NCBI RefSeq assembly: GCF_021789175.1
Contig: NZ_CP084560.1
Coordinates: 3,534,001 to 3,598,000 of the forward strand
Direction: 5' to 3'
DNA length: 64,000 bases
DNA from: Arthrobacter sp. FW306-2-2C-D06B
GTDB taxonomy: Bacteria; Actinomycetota; Actinomycetes; Actinomycetales; Micrococcaceae
Made by a program: the position numbers and the translations under genes. This document shows positions 1 to 7,313 of the stretch, in pieces (within the stretch, counting starts at the first letter, position 1; each line of letters begins with the position of its first letter). Below the pieces are notes generated by a model, which was not told the origin of the DNA, ran no database searches, and saw only the letters and a list, made by a program, of their open reading frames with translations.

Positions 1-392
1 GATTCAACCGCGACGGGGTCCGGCGGAGCCACCATGGCGCCCAGTGCGATCGCCGCAGGAATGCCGATCCCTGGAATCATGAGCCACGCGGCTCCGGCAA
101 CGACCGCCGTCGAAACGACCACGAGTGCCACCGCCATGAGCAGAAGCGTCCGCCAACGGACCCGGAAGACCGCCCAGGAACTTTTCTGGGCGGTCGCGAA
201 GAGCAGCGGAGGGAGGAAGATCGGGAGGATCAGTTCAGGCGCAAGCTCAAAGTCCGGGAAGCCCGGGATGAAGGTCATCGCCGCAGCCAGCAACAGCATC
301 AGCACCGGGTACGGGAGCCGCAAGCGGTCCCCCAAGCCCACGGCCACAACCGTTGCGAGGAGCAATCCAACAATGAGTGCCAACTGGTCCAT
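1..392 (-). CDS. Na+/H+ antiporter, CPA1/NhaP type (N-terminal part, runs off left edge)
   Basis: Reading leftward from an ATG at 392, 130 codons stay open to the window edge, so only the N-terminus is present. The translation is strongly hydrophobic, with membrane segments near residues 3-20, 28-43, 55-67 and 83-106. Residues 117-130 read LGAMVAPPDPVAVE, which matches the conserved GA-x(4)-DPVAV region of cation:proton antiporters of the CPA1 family. That region includes the aspartate used in ion exchange. The protein would export Na+ or K+ in exchange for protons at the cytoplasmic membrane. GGGAA lies a few bases before the start. No other start fits as well. The gene is divergent from nothing nearby; the SDR gene to its right is co-directional, 129 bases upstream. 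Confidence 0.85.
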   Translation of the reverse strand, partial: MDQLALIVGLLLATVVAVGLGDRLRLPYPVLMLLLAAAMTFIPGFPDFELAPELILPIFLPPLLFATAQKSSWAVFRVRWRTLLLMAVALVVVSTAVVAGAAWLMIPGIGIPAAIALGAMVAPPDPVAVE

Positions 393-521
393 GTTCCCGA
401 TTTCCCCATACTCCCGATATCCAGTAGCGGCAGCGTCCCGGGCATTGCCTCGGGACTAGCCCTACAAACATATCCCGCCGACGTGCGGTCCCGGCCCGGC
501 TACCGGACCGGCAGCGTGTGG

Positions 522-1178
522 CTAGGACGCGGTGAGGGCCTCCACCACAGGCACCGAGCCGTCCCTGAACTCGATGGTGCGGTGGACAGTCTCGGGCAGT
601 TCGAGGACGGCGGCAGCCACTAGGGCAACATTGGCCCGCGAAGTTTCGGTCCCGGTGCCCGGGTCCGCGGGGCTTACCTCAATGAGCGCAGACCCAGGAT
701 TGCTGGTCAGTGCGCCCGGGCCAAGGATCGTCCAGTCGAGGTCAGTCGCACGCAGGTACTCGTCCGCCGCGGCCTTGGCATCCGCGTAGGCGAAGAAGCT
801 GTTGTCCTCGGGAACGCCATGGCCGGGTCCTGCGCCAAAGTAGGACACCATCACATAGCGGGCCACGCCCGTTTGCGCCGCGGCATCCATCGAGCGGATG
901 GCGGCGTCCCTGTCCACTGCATACGTACGTTGCGGATTGCCTCCGCCTGCCCCGGCGGACCACACCACCGCGTCGTGGCCGTCAAGTGCAGAGGCGATCT
1001 CCGCCGTCGTCGAATTCTCGACGTCGAGTACTACCGGGGCGGCACCCGTCACTTCGACGTCGGGGGCGTGTTCCGGATTGCGGATGAAGGAAGTGACCGC
1101 GTGACCTTCGTTGCTCAGGATGCGGGACAGTTGCAAGGCCACCTTGCCGTGGCCGCCGATGATTGCGATTCGACTCAT
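522..1178 (-). CDS. NAD(P)-binding SDR-like oxidoreductase (YwnB/NmrA type)
   Basis: This 218-residue protein begins MSRIAIIGGHGKVA. The Gly pattern G8-x-x-G11-x-x-A14 is the nucleotide-binding turn of atypical short-chain dehydrogenases. An acidic residue ends the second beta strand region, and the later stretches YVMVSYFGAG and DWTILGPGALT are typical of the NAD(P)-binding, NmrA/YwnB-like subgroup. The usual catalytic YxxxK pair is not clear (YADAKAAADEY is the best candidate, near residues 129-139). It may therefore be a redox sensor or an isomerase/reductase of unknown substrate. It is soluble, has no signal peptide and stands alone. A GC-rich hairpin at 435-456 follows its stop codon and could end the transcript, though it lacks a T tract. 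Confidence 0.8.
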   Translation of the reverse strand: MSRIAIIGGHGKVALQLSRILSNEGHAVTSFIRNPEHAPDVEVTGAAPVVLDVENSTTAEIASALDGHDAVVWSAGAGGGNPQRTYAVDRDAAIRSMDAAAQTGVARYVMVSYFGAGPGHGVPEDNSFFAYADAKAAADEYLRATDLDWTILGPGALTSNPGSALIEVSPADPGTGTETSRANVALVAAAVLELPETVHRTIEFRDGSVPVVEALTAS

Positions 1179-1732
1179 GGACCCATTCTGTCCCAGCGGT
1201 CAAGTGCATGGTCAAGCCCTTCCCAACACGGTGGATAAATTCCCGGAAAATAGTGTCTCCGCGTTTGCGGTGCGCATTGCCGAATTCGTCAATTCTCCGG
1301 ATAAATATGACTTCTAATTACTAAGCAGACTTAGTTTAGTAATAATCACACCACCCCGCCCCGGGGCTGGCAGTCCGGACTCCTGCAAGCACCCGCCACC
1401 TGCCGAAGAAGCCTTGCGAGTGTTTGACCGGCAGTTCGGAATAAAAGCGAGTGGCACCCACTCGTGTAGGGCGAATTCTCCATTCCTACACTCAAATTAC
1501 CTGCAGCAGGAAAAAGGAAATATCTCTTTCATAAATCTCACTGATGGATTTATCAAAACGGGTTCATACATCCCTTTGATGGATTTATCACAGCAGATGG
1601 ATCGAGGGATTCCTCAGTGCTGCGCATTTAAGCAAAAGGGTCTCAACAAAGCGCCATCCCCTGCGCCTGCGTATCACTTCCCGGGCCAGCCAACCGACCG
1701 GCCCCAGAAACCATGAATTACGGGGATCCGAC
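1179..1732. promoter_or_regulatory. AT-rich structured region upstream of the LysM protein gene
   Basis: No convincing gene lies in these 554 bases. Base composition drops sharply: line 1501-1560 is about 35% G+C by hand count. Two back-to-back hairpins occur, CGAGTGG/CCACTCG (1448-1464, loop of 3) and GTGTAGG/CCTACAC (1464-1491, loop of 14). Downstream of them, the 14-mer TGATGGATTTATCA is repeated exactly at 1542-1555 and 1577-1590, 35 bases apart. Each 14-mer is itself an imperfect palindrome (TGAT...ATCA). The arrangement fits a long 5' leader with a tandem operator for the gene starting at 1733. It does not match a riboswitch class I can recognise. Confidence 0.55.
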
Positions 1733-2713
1733 ATGTATCAGCAGGAGTACGGACACAGCGGGATCAGCGGAGGCAACGTCCTCGCCCTGATATCCAAGGG
1801 GGTGAGAACACTCACCAGGTACAAGGCATCAATAGCCACCTGGGCAATCGTGGCAGCGGTGGCGATTGCAGCCGTGACGATGCAGAACTACGCACAGGTA
1901 CTTGCGCCGGCAGGGACGAGCGCCGCAGTCGCCCCGCATGTCGGTTCGGGCGCCGGGATTGTCGCGCCTTCGCCGGCCGCTGCCAGTCCGACGCCGGCTG
2001 GCAGTCCCACGCCGGCCGCCACGCAGGCGCCGGTACAGACGCAGGCACCGGCCGCCGTCGCGCCGTCAGCGCCCGCAGCGGCGCCGGCCGCAGCTCCACC
2101 CGCTCCGGCTCCGGTTGCTGCGCCGCCTCCTGCTCCAGCGCCTGACACGAACGCCTATACGGTGATCAGCGGCGACACTGTTGGCTCCATAGCCGCCAGG
2201 TTCGGCGTCGACGTCGACGGAATGCTGGCGGCCAATGGGCTCAGCGCCTACTCCGTCATCGTGCCCGGCGAAGTGCTAAAGCTGACAGGACCGCCGGTTG
2301 CCGCGGCCGCCGCACCTGCACCTGCACCTGCCCCTGCCCCCGTTCCGGCGCCTGCGCCTGCTCCCGCTCCGGCTCCAGCTCCAGCGGTGCGGACCATCTA
2401 TGTTGCGGGCTCAGGTGGCCAGGCGGCCGTGGACAGTTGCATTGGCCCGATCCATTTCACCCCCACGGACGCCTACTCGCTGTTCATTACCGAACATGAT
2501 TTCTGCGGCGGATGGGCACAATTCTCGGGTATCGGCATCGGCGAGACGGTGAGCATCCCAGGCTACGGCACGTACACAGTGACGGCCCGCGGCCAGGTGC
2601 CACAAGGCGGGACCACCAACAACGTCGCAGCGGTCTTCGGTGGATTTCCTCGGGCGGTACTGCAAACGTGCATCCCGGGCACCAACCAGATGCTCGTCAT
2701 CGCACTGAACTAA
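1733..2713 (+). CDS. Secreted or membrane-anchored LysM protein with sortase-like C-terminal domain
   Basis: The 326-residue product has a membrane or signal segment at about residues 33-50 and a long Ala/Pro linker (60-138). One LysM module follows at 141-184 (AYTVISGDTVGSIAARFGVD and onward), then a second Pro/Ala linker, then a compact domain from 219 to the end. LysM binds peptidoglycan, so the protein acts at the cell wall. The C-terminal domain ends LQTCIPGTNQMLVIALN, recalling the TLxTC active-site strand of sortases, with C313 as the possible nucleophile and H255 (ITEHDFCGG) upstream. The Arg that sortases carry after the Cys is missing, so activity is doubtful. GGGGA lies about 11 bases before the ATG. 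The gene stands alone behind an unusual AT-rich leader. Confidence 0.75.
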   Translation: MYQQEYGHSGISGGNVLALISKGVRTLTRYKASIATWAIVAAVAIAAVTMQNYAQVLAPAGTSAAVAPHVGSGAGIVAPSPAAASPTPAGSPTPAATQAPVQTQAPAAVAPSAPAAAPAAAPPAPAPVAAPPPAPAPDTNAYTVISGDTVGSIAARFGVDVDGMLAANGLSAYSVIVPGEVLKLTGPPVAAAAAPAPAPAPAPVPAPAPAPAPAPAPAVRTIYVAGSGGQAAVDSCIGPIHFTPTDAYSLFITEHDFCGGWAQFSGIGIGETVSIPGYGTYTVTARGQVPQGGTTNNVAAVFGGFPRAVLQTCIPGTNQMLVIALN

Positions 2714-2868
2714 GGGCGGTCGCGCGGCGGCGAGGTTTGCGCGTTCCAATCCCGACCCTCTTTTGAATCCCCGAAGGCCTCTTCAAGGGCGTGTCGCCGG
2801 AGCGTTGCACGGCATCGCTTTCAAAGAACGTCAGGACGGGAGGCCCCCGGGCTTCCAGCGTCTTAAAA

Positions 2869-2907
2869 AGAAGCAGGCCAGGAGCTTGAGGCTCCTGGCC
2901 TGCTTCT
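2869..2907 (-). terminator. Strong intrinsic terminator, minus strand
   Basis: A perfect 17-bp inverted repeat (arms 2869-2885 and 2891-2907, loop TTGAG) is followed on the minus strand by a run of T (complement of 2865-2868). It therefore ends a leftward transcript. No recognised gene lies immediately upstream on that strand except the tRNA-like sequence at about 2910-2990 and, further off, the small ORF at 3062-3295. Confidence 0.75.
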
Positions 2908-2909
2908 GC

Positions 2910-2990
2910 AACGGTGGGAGGCTCGAACTACCGATCAGACCTCGCCCTATGCCCTCCAGTTTGGGAGACTGGACCAATACCTGTGAGCGG
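2910..2990 (-). ncRNA. Possible tRNA-like remnant or small RNA before the terminator
   Basis: On the minus strand a 5-bp stem CCAGT/ACTGG closes a 7-base loop CTCCCAA (from 2953-2974), which looks like a tRNA anticodon arm with anticodon CCC (Gly). Further on, GTTCGAGC (about 2931-2938) resembles a T loop with a 4-of-5 base pair stem. I cannot find a D arm or a 5' strand that pairs with the expected acceptor end, and the spacing between the two arms is too long for a normal glycine tRNA. A strong terminator follows immediately. A decayed tRNA or an unrelated small RNA are both possible; chance resemblance cannot be excluded. Confidence 0.25.
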
Positions 2991-3084
2991 GGCGAACTTG
3001 GACGGACAACAGTGGATCTGGGTTGCGACGGTGCTGGTCGTCGCGGCGATCGTAGCCATTGTCATGGCCTTTGGACGCCGGTGA
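2983..3084 (+). CDS. Possible 33-residue single-pass membrane peptide
   Basis: A GTG start gives VSGANLDGQQ, then a continuous hydrophobic helix from residue 11 to 30 and a terminal GRR. The hydrophilic N-terminus, single helix and positively charged C-terminus are what small bacterial membrane peptides look like. GGGAG sits 15 bases upstream, which is farther than ideal. The last 23 bases overlap the opposite-strand small ORF ending at 3062, so both may not be real. Function is unknown. Confidence 0.35.
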   Translation: MSGANLDGQQWIWVATVLVVAAIVAIVMAFGRR

Positions 3085-3295
3085 GAGTCGCCCGTTGATC
3101 GCGAATGCGTCCAGGGCCTGGCCTTTCCGGACGGGCTCCGGTATCGCGGCCCGGTAGCGACTGTCCCTCAGGGTGTAACAACTTCGTGTACTTCCGCTTC
3201 TTTTGCCACAGCACGAGCAGGTTAAGAGAACACATCAGCACAACTGTGATGCCAACGAAAACCACAAGGTCAATGAGATAGCGGCCAAAATCCAC
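3062..3295 (-). CDS. Small single-pass membrane protein of unknown function
   Basis: From a GTG at 3295 the product is 77 residues. It begins VDFGRYLIDLVVFVGITVVL and carries one clear membrane helix (about residues 7-29), followed by a lysine-rich stretch WQKKRKYTKLL and a Pro/Arg-rich tail. GAAAGG lies about 12 bases upstream. The in-frame extension to an ATG at 3352 adds 19 residues without helix or binding-site support, so GTG is preferred. By the positive-inside rule the tail would be cytoplasmic. I do not recognise the family. It overlaps the end of the small plus-strand ORF by 23 bases. Confidence 0.45.
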   Translation of the reverse strand: MDFGRYLIDLVVFVGITVVLMCSLNLLVLWQKKRKYTKLLHPEGQSLPGRDTGARPERPGPGRIRDQRATLTGVQRP

Positions 3296-3755
3296 GAGCA
3301 GGGATGCCTTTCGGTCCGGACAACCTCCTGATCGTAGCTGGAGATAGCCCACAGACGAAATGACCCCCTACACGGTGAACCTCAAGGAAACACTAAGAAA
3401 AGATCAAGATTCACTTAAGACTGTCCGCTCGGGCGCCAAGCGATGATGGGAGAATCTGTTTGTCCTCAGGCACGTAAGTCGGCGGCCAAGATCTCCGAGA
3501 AGCGCCGCCACCTGAGGATTGGGGGACACTCAAGTGGCGGCGCCTCTAAAAACTATCGGCTGGTCGGGTGCGCTCTCAGCTTTTCGACAGGATCTTTACG
3601 AAATCTTTACGGCAAGTGCCCAGCAGACTTGCGGGCTTCGATCAGGACCAGGGGCAGACTTGGCCGGCCGCCGGAAGGGCCATTTCTTCGATCCGTATCC
3701 GGCTCGGTGCGACACCCCGGAAACGAAAAAGCCCCCGCCTTAGCGGGGACTTTCT
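3296..3755. other. Gene-poor stretch with one strong hairpin and a tRNA terminator
   Basis: Between the small membrane ORF and tRNA-Met no gene is convincing; an open frame at 3519-3743 lacks a good start site and family resemblance. Positions 3503-3516 (CGCCGCCACCTGAG) pair with 3529-3542 in 13 of 14 positions around a loop of 12 bases, giving a very stable hairpin without a T tract. The region before it (3370-3420) is A-rich and could hold a rightward promoter. Confidence 0.45.
3728..3753 (-). terminator. Terminator after tRNA-Met
   Basis: The core stem CCCCGC (3733-3738)/GCGGGG (3743-3748) around CTTA extends to AAAG/CTTT, and on the minus strand GCTTTTT follows. It lies three bases past the 3' end of tRNA-Met, so it ends the tRNA-Thr/tRNA-Met transcript. 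Confidence 0.8.
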
Positions 3756-3832
3756 TGGTAGCGGTGGGGAGGCTCGATCTCCCGACCTCACGATTATGAG
3801 TCGTGCGCTCTAACCAACTGAGCTACACCGCC
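3756..3832 (-). tRNA. tRNA-Met (CAT), elongator type
   Basis: The cloverleaf reads cleanly on the minus strand. The acceptor GGCGGTG pairs with CACCGCT, the D arm contains TAGCTCAGTTGGTTAGAGC, and the anticodon stem CACGA/TCGTG holds the loop CTCATAA. The T loop follows (GATCGAG). Discriminator A and an encoded CCA (3756-3758) complete it. The first pair is G-C rather than the mismatch of initiator tRNA, so this is the elongator form; a CAT-anticodon isoleucine tRNA cannot be fully excluded. It is co-transcribed with tRNA-Thr 61 bases upstream. Confidence 0.95.
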
Positions 3833-3893
3833 ACGAATGAGAAAAACCTGCGCCAAGCCGGTCAAAACCGCCTTGACACAGGCCCTCATTCAG

Positions 3894-3965
3894 AGCCCCC
3901 CACCGGAATCGATCCGGTGACCTCGTTCTTACCAAGAACGCGCTCTACCACTGAGCTAGGGGGGC
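3894..3965 (-). tRNA. tRNA-Thr (GGT)
   Basis: The acceptor GCCCCCC pairs with GGGGGGC, the D arm is TAGCTCAGTGGTAGAGC, and the anticodon stem CGTTC/GAACG closes the loop TTGGTAA with anticodon GGT. The T loop is ATCGATTC-like. CCA is not encoded. It lies upstream of tRNA-Met on the same strand, an arrangement frequent in actinobacteria. Confidence 0.95.
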
Positions 3966-4083
3966 AACGAGTAAATACTCTACCGGACGATTTCTCAGGC
4001 CACAAATCGGCTGCGTGACAGGGAAAAACGGCGCCGACACAATTTGCATCCGCACCGGATTCTTGAGTCGGAATGCGTCTGAA

Positions 4084-4446
4084 TTAGGGCAAGCGGAGCA
4101 CCTGGCCCGGGTAGATGTGGTCCGGGTTGGGCACGGTATCCGCGTTCGCTGCGATCAGGGCATCCAAGTCGACGCCGAACTGCACGGCGATGCCGCTCAG
4201 GGTATCGTCTGCTTCCACCACGACTTCGGTGACCTGCCCTACGCTGGCGGCGGGAGCACCGGCGTCGGGCATCGCGGCGCCCGCACCCACGGGAGCTTCC
4301 GCTGACGGCTCGGGCCCGGCACTTTGGACTGTCTCCCCCGTTGAGGCTTCAGCGGCCTCCTGCGGGGCCTCCGAGGCCCGTCCAGTCGGCTTGTGTTCGG
4401 CCTTGTCGAGGCCGAGGTTCTTCTTCAATCCATCGAGGAAACCCAT
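4084..4446 (-). CDS. LysM domain protein (120 aa)
   Basis: The start at 4446 gives MGFLDGLKKNLGLDKAEHKP, with GGAAAGG about 7 bases upstream; a longer frame to 4530 is less likely. The middle is a low-complexity Ala/Glu/Pro stretch. The C-terminal 50 residues are a LysM module (EADDTLSGIAVQFGVDLDAL, then YPGQVLRLP). No signal peptide or membrane helix is visible. Short LysM proteins of this type (YgaU/LysM-only) are often cytoplasmic or periplasmic K+- or glycan-binding proteins, so wall attachment is not certain. It lies downstream of, and transcribed toward, the tRNA pair, as a single gene. Confidence 0.8.
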   Translation of the reverse strand: MGFLDGLKKNLGLDKAEHKPTGRASEAPQEAAEASTGETVQSAGPEPSAEAPVGAGAAMPDAGAPAASVGQVTEVVVEADDTLSGIAVQFGVDLDALIAANADTVPNPDHIYPGQVLRLP

Positions 4447-4624
4447 GAACCAACCTTTCCACACCCGCGGGCCGCGCGTCTTCCCCATGTTTGGTTTGGG
4501 AAAGCGTTTCCGACACGGCGAGTCCGTCATTCTTGGGTCTCTGGGCCGTCAAACATGGGGAAAACGGTACAGTCAGCCGTGCGCGGGACCTGGGCCGGCG
4601 TTAAAGGCGGCGCCGTTAAACAGC

Positions 4625-4652
4625 CAGAGGCCGGCTCGAAAGCCGGCCTCTG
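4625..4652 (-). terminator. Terminator of the DEAD-box helicase gene
   Basis: A perfect 12-bp inverted repeat (4625-4636 and 4641-4652, loop CGAA) begins 27 bases past the helicase stop codon. On the minus strand a weak T-rich stretch (CTGTTTAA) follows. Confidence 0.65.
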
Positions 4653-4678
4653 ACCAGAAACCCAGGAACTAGTCCTGT

Positions 4679-6874
4679 TTACCACTTACCCTTGCGGTTG
4701 AAATCGCGGTTGCCTGCGTCGCCGCCAGTGCGCGGCTTGCGTGCGCCTCGGTCGGCGTAGCTGCCCGTTCCGGCGCTTGCGCCGGCGCCGCTGCGCTCGC
4801 TGTAGGAACGGCCGCCGCGGTCAGCGGAGGAACGCTCGCCACCGGAGTAACCACCGCGGTCGCCTTCGGTCTTACGGAACTCCTTTTTGAAGCCGCCGTT
4901 GCCCTTGAAGTTTCCGCCACGGTCTCCACCGGAGTAACCGCCACGGTCGCCGCCGCGGCTGCCACCGGAGTAGCCGCCACGCTCGCCGCCGCGGTCAGAG
5001 GCAGGCTTGCGACCGTTGTCCAGCTCGAGGTGAATCAGCTCGCCGCCGATCCGGGTGCGGGACAGGGCGCGCAATTGCTCGGGGCTCAAGTCCGCCGGAA
5101 GCTCCACCAGGGAGTGGTCCGAGCGGATGTCGATCCCGCCGATCTGTGCCGAGGAGATGCCGCCTTCGTTGGCAATGGCGCCAACGATCGAACCCGGCAT
5201 GACGCGCTGGCGGCGTCCGACGGCGATCCGGTAGGTGGCGTTGCCCTCGGTCAGGGTGCGGGTGGGGCCACGGGAACCAAAGCCGTCCTTGGAGCGCTCG
5301 CGCTTCTGGAATTCCGGTGCAGCCGGCAGTTCCTTGACCAGGAGCGGCTGGCCGCCCTGCGCCATGACGGCCAGTGCAGCGGCGATCTCCGAAGCCGGAA
5401 CGTTGTGCTCCTCTTCGTAGGAGGAGATCAAGTCACGGAAAGCGGCAACGTCCTCGGACTCGAGGGTCTCGGTGATCTTGTCCGCGAACTTGCCCAAACG
5501 CAAGGTGTTGACCGTCTCGGCGGTGGGCAGGTGCATCTGCTCAACCGGCTGGCGGGTGGCCTTCTCGATCGAACGCAGCAGGTACTTCTCCCGCGGCGTC
5601 ATGAACAGGATGGCGTCGCCGCTACGGCCTGCACGGCCGGTACGGCCGATGCGGTGGACGTAGGACTCGGTGTCGTGCGGGATGTCGTAGTTGACTACGT
5701 GGCTGATGCGCTCAACGTCAAGGCCGCGGGCCGCGACGTCGGTGGCGACCAGGATGTCAATGCGGCCTTCCTTCAGCGCGTCGACAGTCCGTTCGCGCTG
5801 CTGCTGCGGAATGTCACCGTTGATCGCGGCGGCCTGGAAGCCGCGGGACTTCAGCTTGTCAGCCAGGTCCTCGGTTGCCATCTTGGTGCGCACGAAGGCG
5901 ATAACGCCGTCGAACTCTTCCACCTCGAGGATGCGGGTCAGTGCGTCGAGCTTGTGCGGGCCCATGACCTGCAGGTACCGCTGGCGGGTGTTGGCGCCGG
6001 TGGTCGTCTTGGACTTGACCGAGATCTCGGCGGGGTTGTTCAGGTACTGCTTGGACATCCGGCGGATCTGGCTCGGCATGGTCGCGGAGAACAGCGCAAC
6101 CTGACGGTCTTCCGGGGTCTGCTGGAAGATCTGCTCAACGTCCTCGGCGAAGCCCATGCGGAGCATCTCGTCGGCTTCGTCCAGTACGAGGTACTGCAGC
6201 TCGGACAGGTCCAGTGAACCCTTGGAGATGTGGTCGATGACGCGGCCCGGGGTACCGACAACAACCTGCGCACCGCGGCGCAGGCCAGCAAGCTGCGGGC
6301 CATAGGCGGAGCCACCATAGACAGGGAGAACGGTGAAGTCATCGATGTGCTTGGCGTACGAGGTGAAGGCCTCGGCAACCTGGAGCGCAAGCTCGCGGGT
6401 CGGGGCGAGAACCAGGGCCTGGGTCTTGCGAGACGGGCCGTTGAGGTCGTGGAGTTCGGCCAGGCGGGACAGAGCCGGTACTGCGAATGCTGCAGTCTTA
6501 CCGGTGCCGGTCTGGGCGAGGCCGACGACGTCGCGGCCTTCGAGCAGCAGCGGAATGGTTGCTGCCTGGATCGGAGACGGCTTCTCGTAGCCGACGTCCT
6601 GCAGGGCCGCCAGGACGCGGGGGTCGATTCCGAGGTCGACGAAGCGGACGCCCTCTTCCTCTTCCTCGACGGGTGATTCGGCCGGGGCCTCAGCCTTAGC
6701 GGGCGCTTCAGCCTTAGCGGGTGCTTCAGCGGGTGCCTCAACAAAGGCAGGGGCCTCAACCGGGGCCGGGGCCTCGATGAACTCAGCGGCGGGTGCGGTT
6801 TCGGCGATCTCGACGGCGGTCTCTGCTTCTTCAGCAGACTCGGCGACGAACGGGTCGTTCAGGTTTTCGGGCAT
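4679..6874 (-). CDS. deaD: DEAD-box ATP-dependent RNA helicase with RGG-rich tail
   Basis: The 731-residue protein unwinds structured RNA with ATP, typically during ribosome assembly, mRNA decay and cold shock. Motifs appear in order: the Q-motif region VDLGIDPRVLAAL...PSPIQ (79-103), Walker A AQTGTGKT (120-127), PTRELA, DEAD (232-235), SAT (263-265), and HRIGRTGRAGRSG in the second RecA domain. After these come a DbpA/CsdA-type RNA-binding domain (RIAVGRR...IGGIDI) and a long tail of RGG/GYSGG repeats. The N-terminus carries an unusual 70-residue Ala/Pro/Glu extension with KAEAPA repeats. The ATG at 6874 is preferred because GAGGAAA precedes it; longer frames have no such signal. A leader of more than 400 bases without genes lies upstream. 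Confidence 0.95.
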   Translation of the reverse strand: MPENLNDPFVAESAEEAETAVEIAETAPAAEFIEAPAPVEAPAFVEAPAEAPAKAEAPAKAEAPAESPVEEEEEGVRFVDLGIDPRVLAALQDVGYEKPSPIQAATIPLLLEGRDVVGLAQTGTGKTAAFAVPALSRLAELHDLNGPSRKTQALVLAPTRELALQVAEAFTSYAKHIDDFTVLPVYGGSAYGPQLAGLRRGAQVVVGTPGRVIDHISKGSLDLSELQYLVLDEADEMLRMGFAEDVEQIFQQTPEDRQVALFSATMPSQIRRMSKQYLNNPAEISVKSKTTTGANTRQRYLQVMGPHKLDALTRILEVEEFDGVIAFVRTKMATEDLADKLKSRGFQAAAINGDIPQQQRERTVDALKEGRIDILVATDVAARGLDVERISHVVNYDIPHDTESYVHRIGRTGRAGRSGDAILFMTPREKYLLRSIEKATRQPVEQMHLPTAETVNTLRLGKFADKITETLESEDVAAFRDLISSYEEEHNVPASEIAAALAVMAQGGQPLLVKELPAAPEFQKRERSKDGFGSRGPTRTLTEGNATYRIAVGRRQRVMPGSIVGAIANEGGISSAQIGGIDIRSDHSLVELPADLSPEQLRALSRTRIGGELIHLELDNGRKPASDRGGERGGYSGGSRGGDRGGYSGGDRGGNFKGNGGFKKEFRKTEGDRGGYSGGERSSADRGGRSYSERSGAGASAGTGSYADRGARKPRTGGDAGNRDFNRKGKW

Positions 6875-7313
6875 AGGGGAAAGTTTCCTCATCCATAGGG
6901 GGCCAGTCGGCGCGGCCCGGTTGGGCTTGGCCGCAGTACACGTTGCGAACAGAAGAACCCGAAGGCTCTGGTGCTCGCAAGAAGTCCGGCGCTGTCGCAA
7001 TCCCATGGCAGGACTTCCCGCTGCATCTCTTGGCTGCTATCTCAGCAGTCTGTACAGCGTTTTCTTCGCCCGGCTCTCCCTATGAAACTGCCCACACACA
7101 TTTTGCGGGCCCCAACACTGACCAGTCCTGCCTCAAGAATTGGGCAGGAAAAAGGGATTTCCGGAGTGGGGGATACTTCAAGTGTAGGGCACAGATGAGT
7201 CCCTTGGCGACATAACCGTCGACGGCGGCGGTGAGCTTGCGCACAAACCCGCCCCGGCGCCCTTACGGCCGCCCCTCAGCACGGCCGTTCGAGGGCGTCC
7301 GTTCGAGGGCGGA
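6875..7313. other. Gene-free leader upstream of the RNA helicase
   Basis: No gene is supported here. On the minus strand this is the region in front of deaD, and it is large enough for a long 5' untranslated leader, as helicase genes of this family often have. A modest hairpin CCTGCC/GGCAGG lies at 7127-7148, and a 12-mer CGTTCGAGGGCG is repeated at 7286-7297 and 7300-7311, just after the MOSC gene stop. I recognise no riboswitch or cold-shock element. Confidence 0.4.

Noticed and set aside
1179..1732. ydaO-type (c-di-AMP) riboswitch before the LysM gene
   Set aside because: Such riboswitches precede wall-lysis genes in actinobacteria, but I could not find the conserved ydaO core. The hairpins seen do not match.
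3443..3799. Possible protein gene upstream of tRNA-Met
   Set aside because: It would run through the tRNA terminator and into the tRNA, has no family resemblance and no good ribosome-binding site.
5030..6217. 395-codon plus-strand open frame over the helicase
   Set aside because: Antisense shadow of deaD; no start signal and repetitive Val/Gly/Leu composition.
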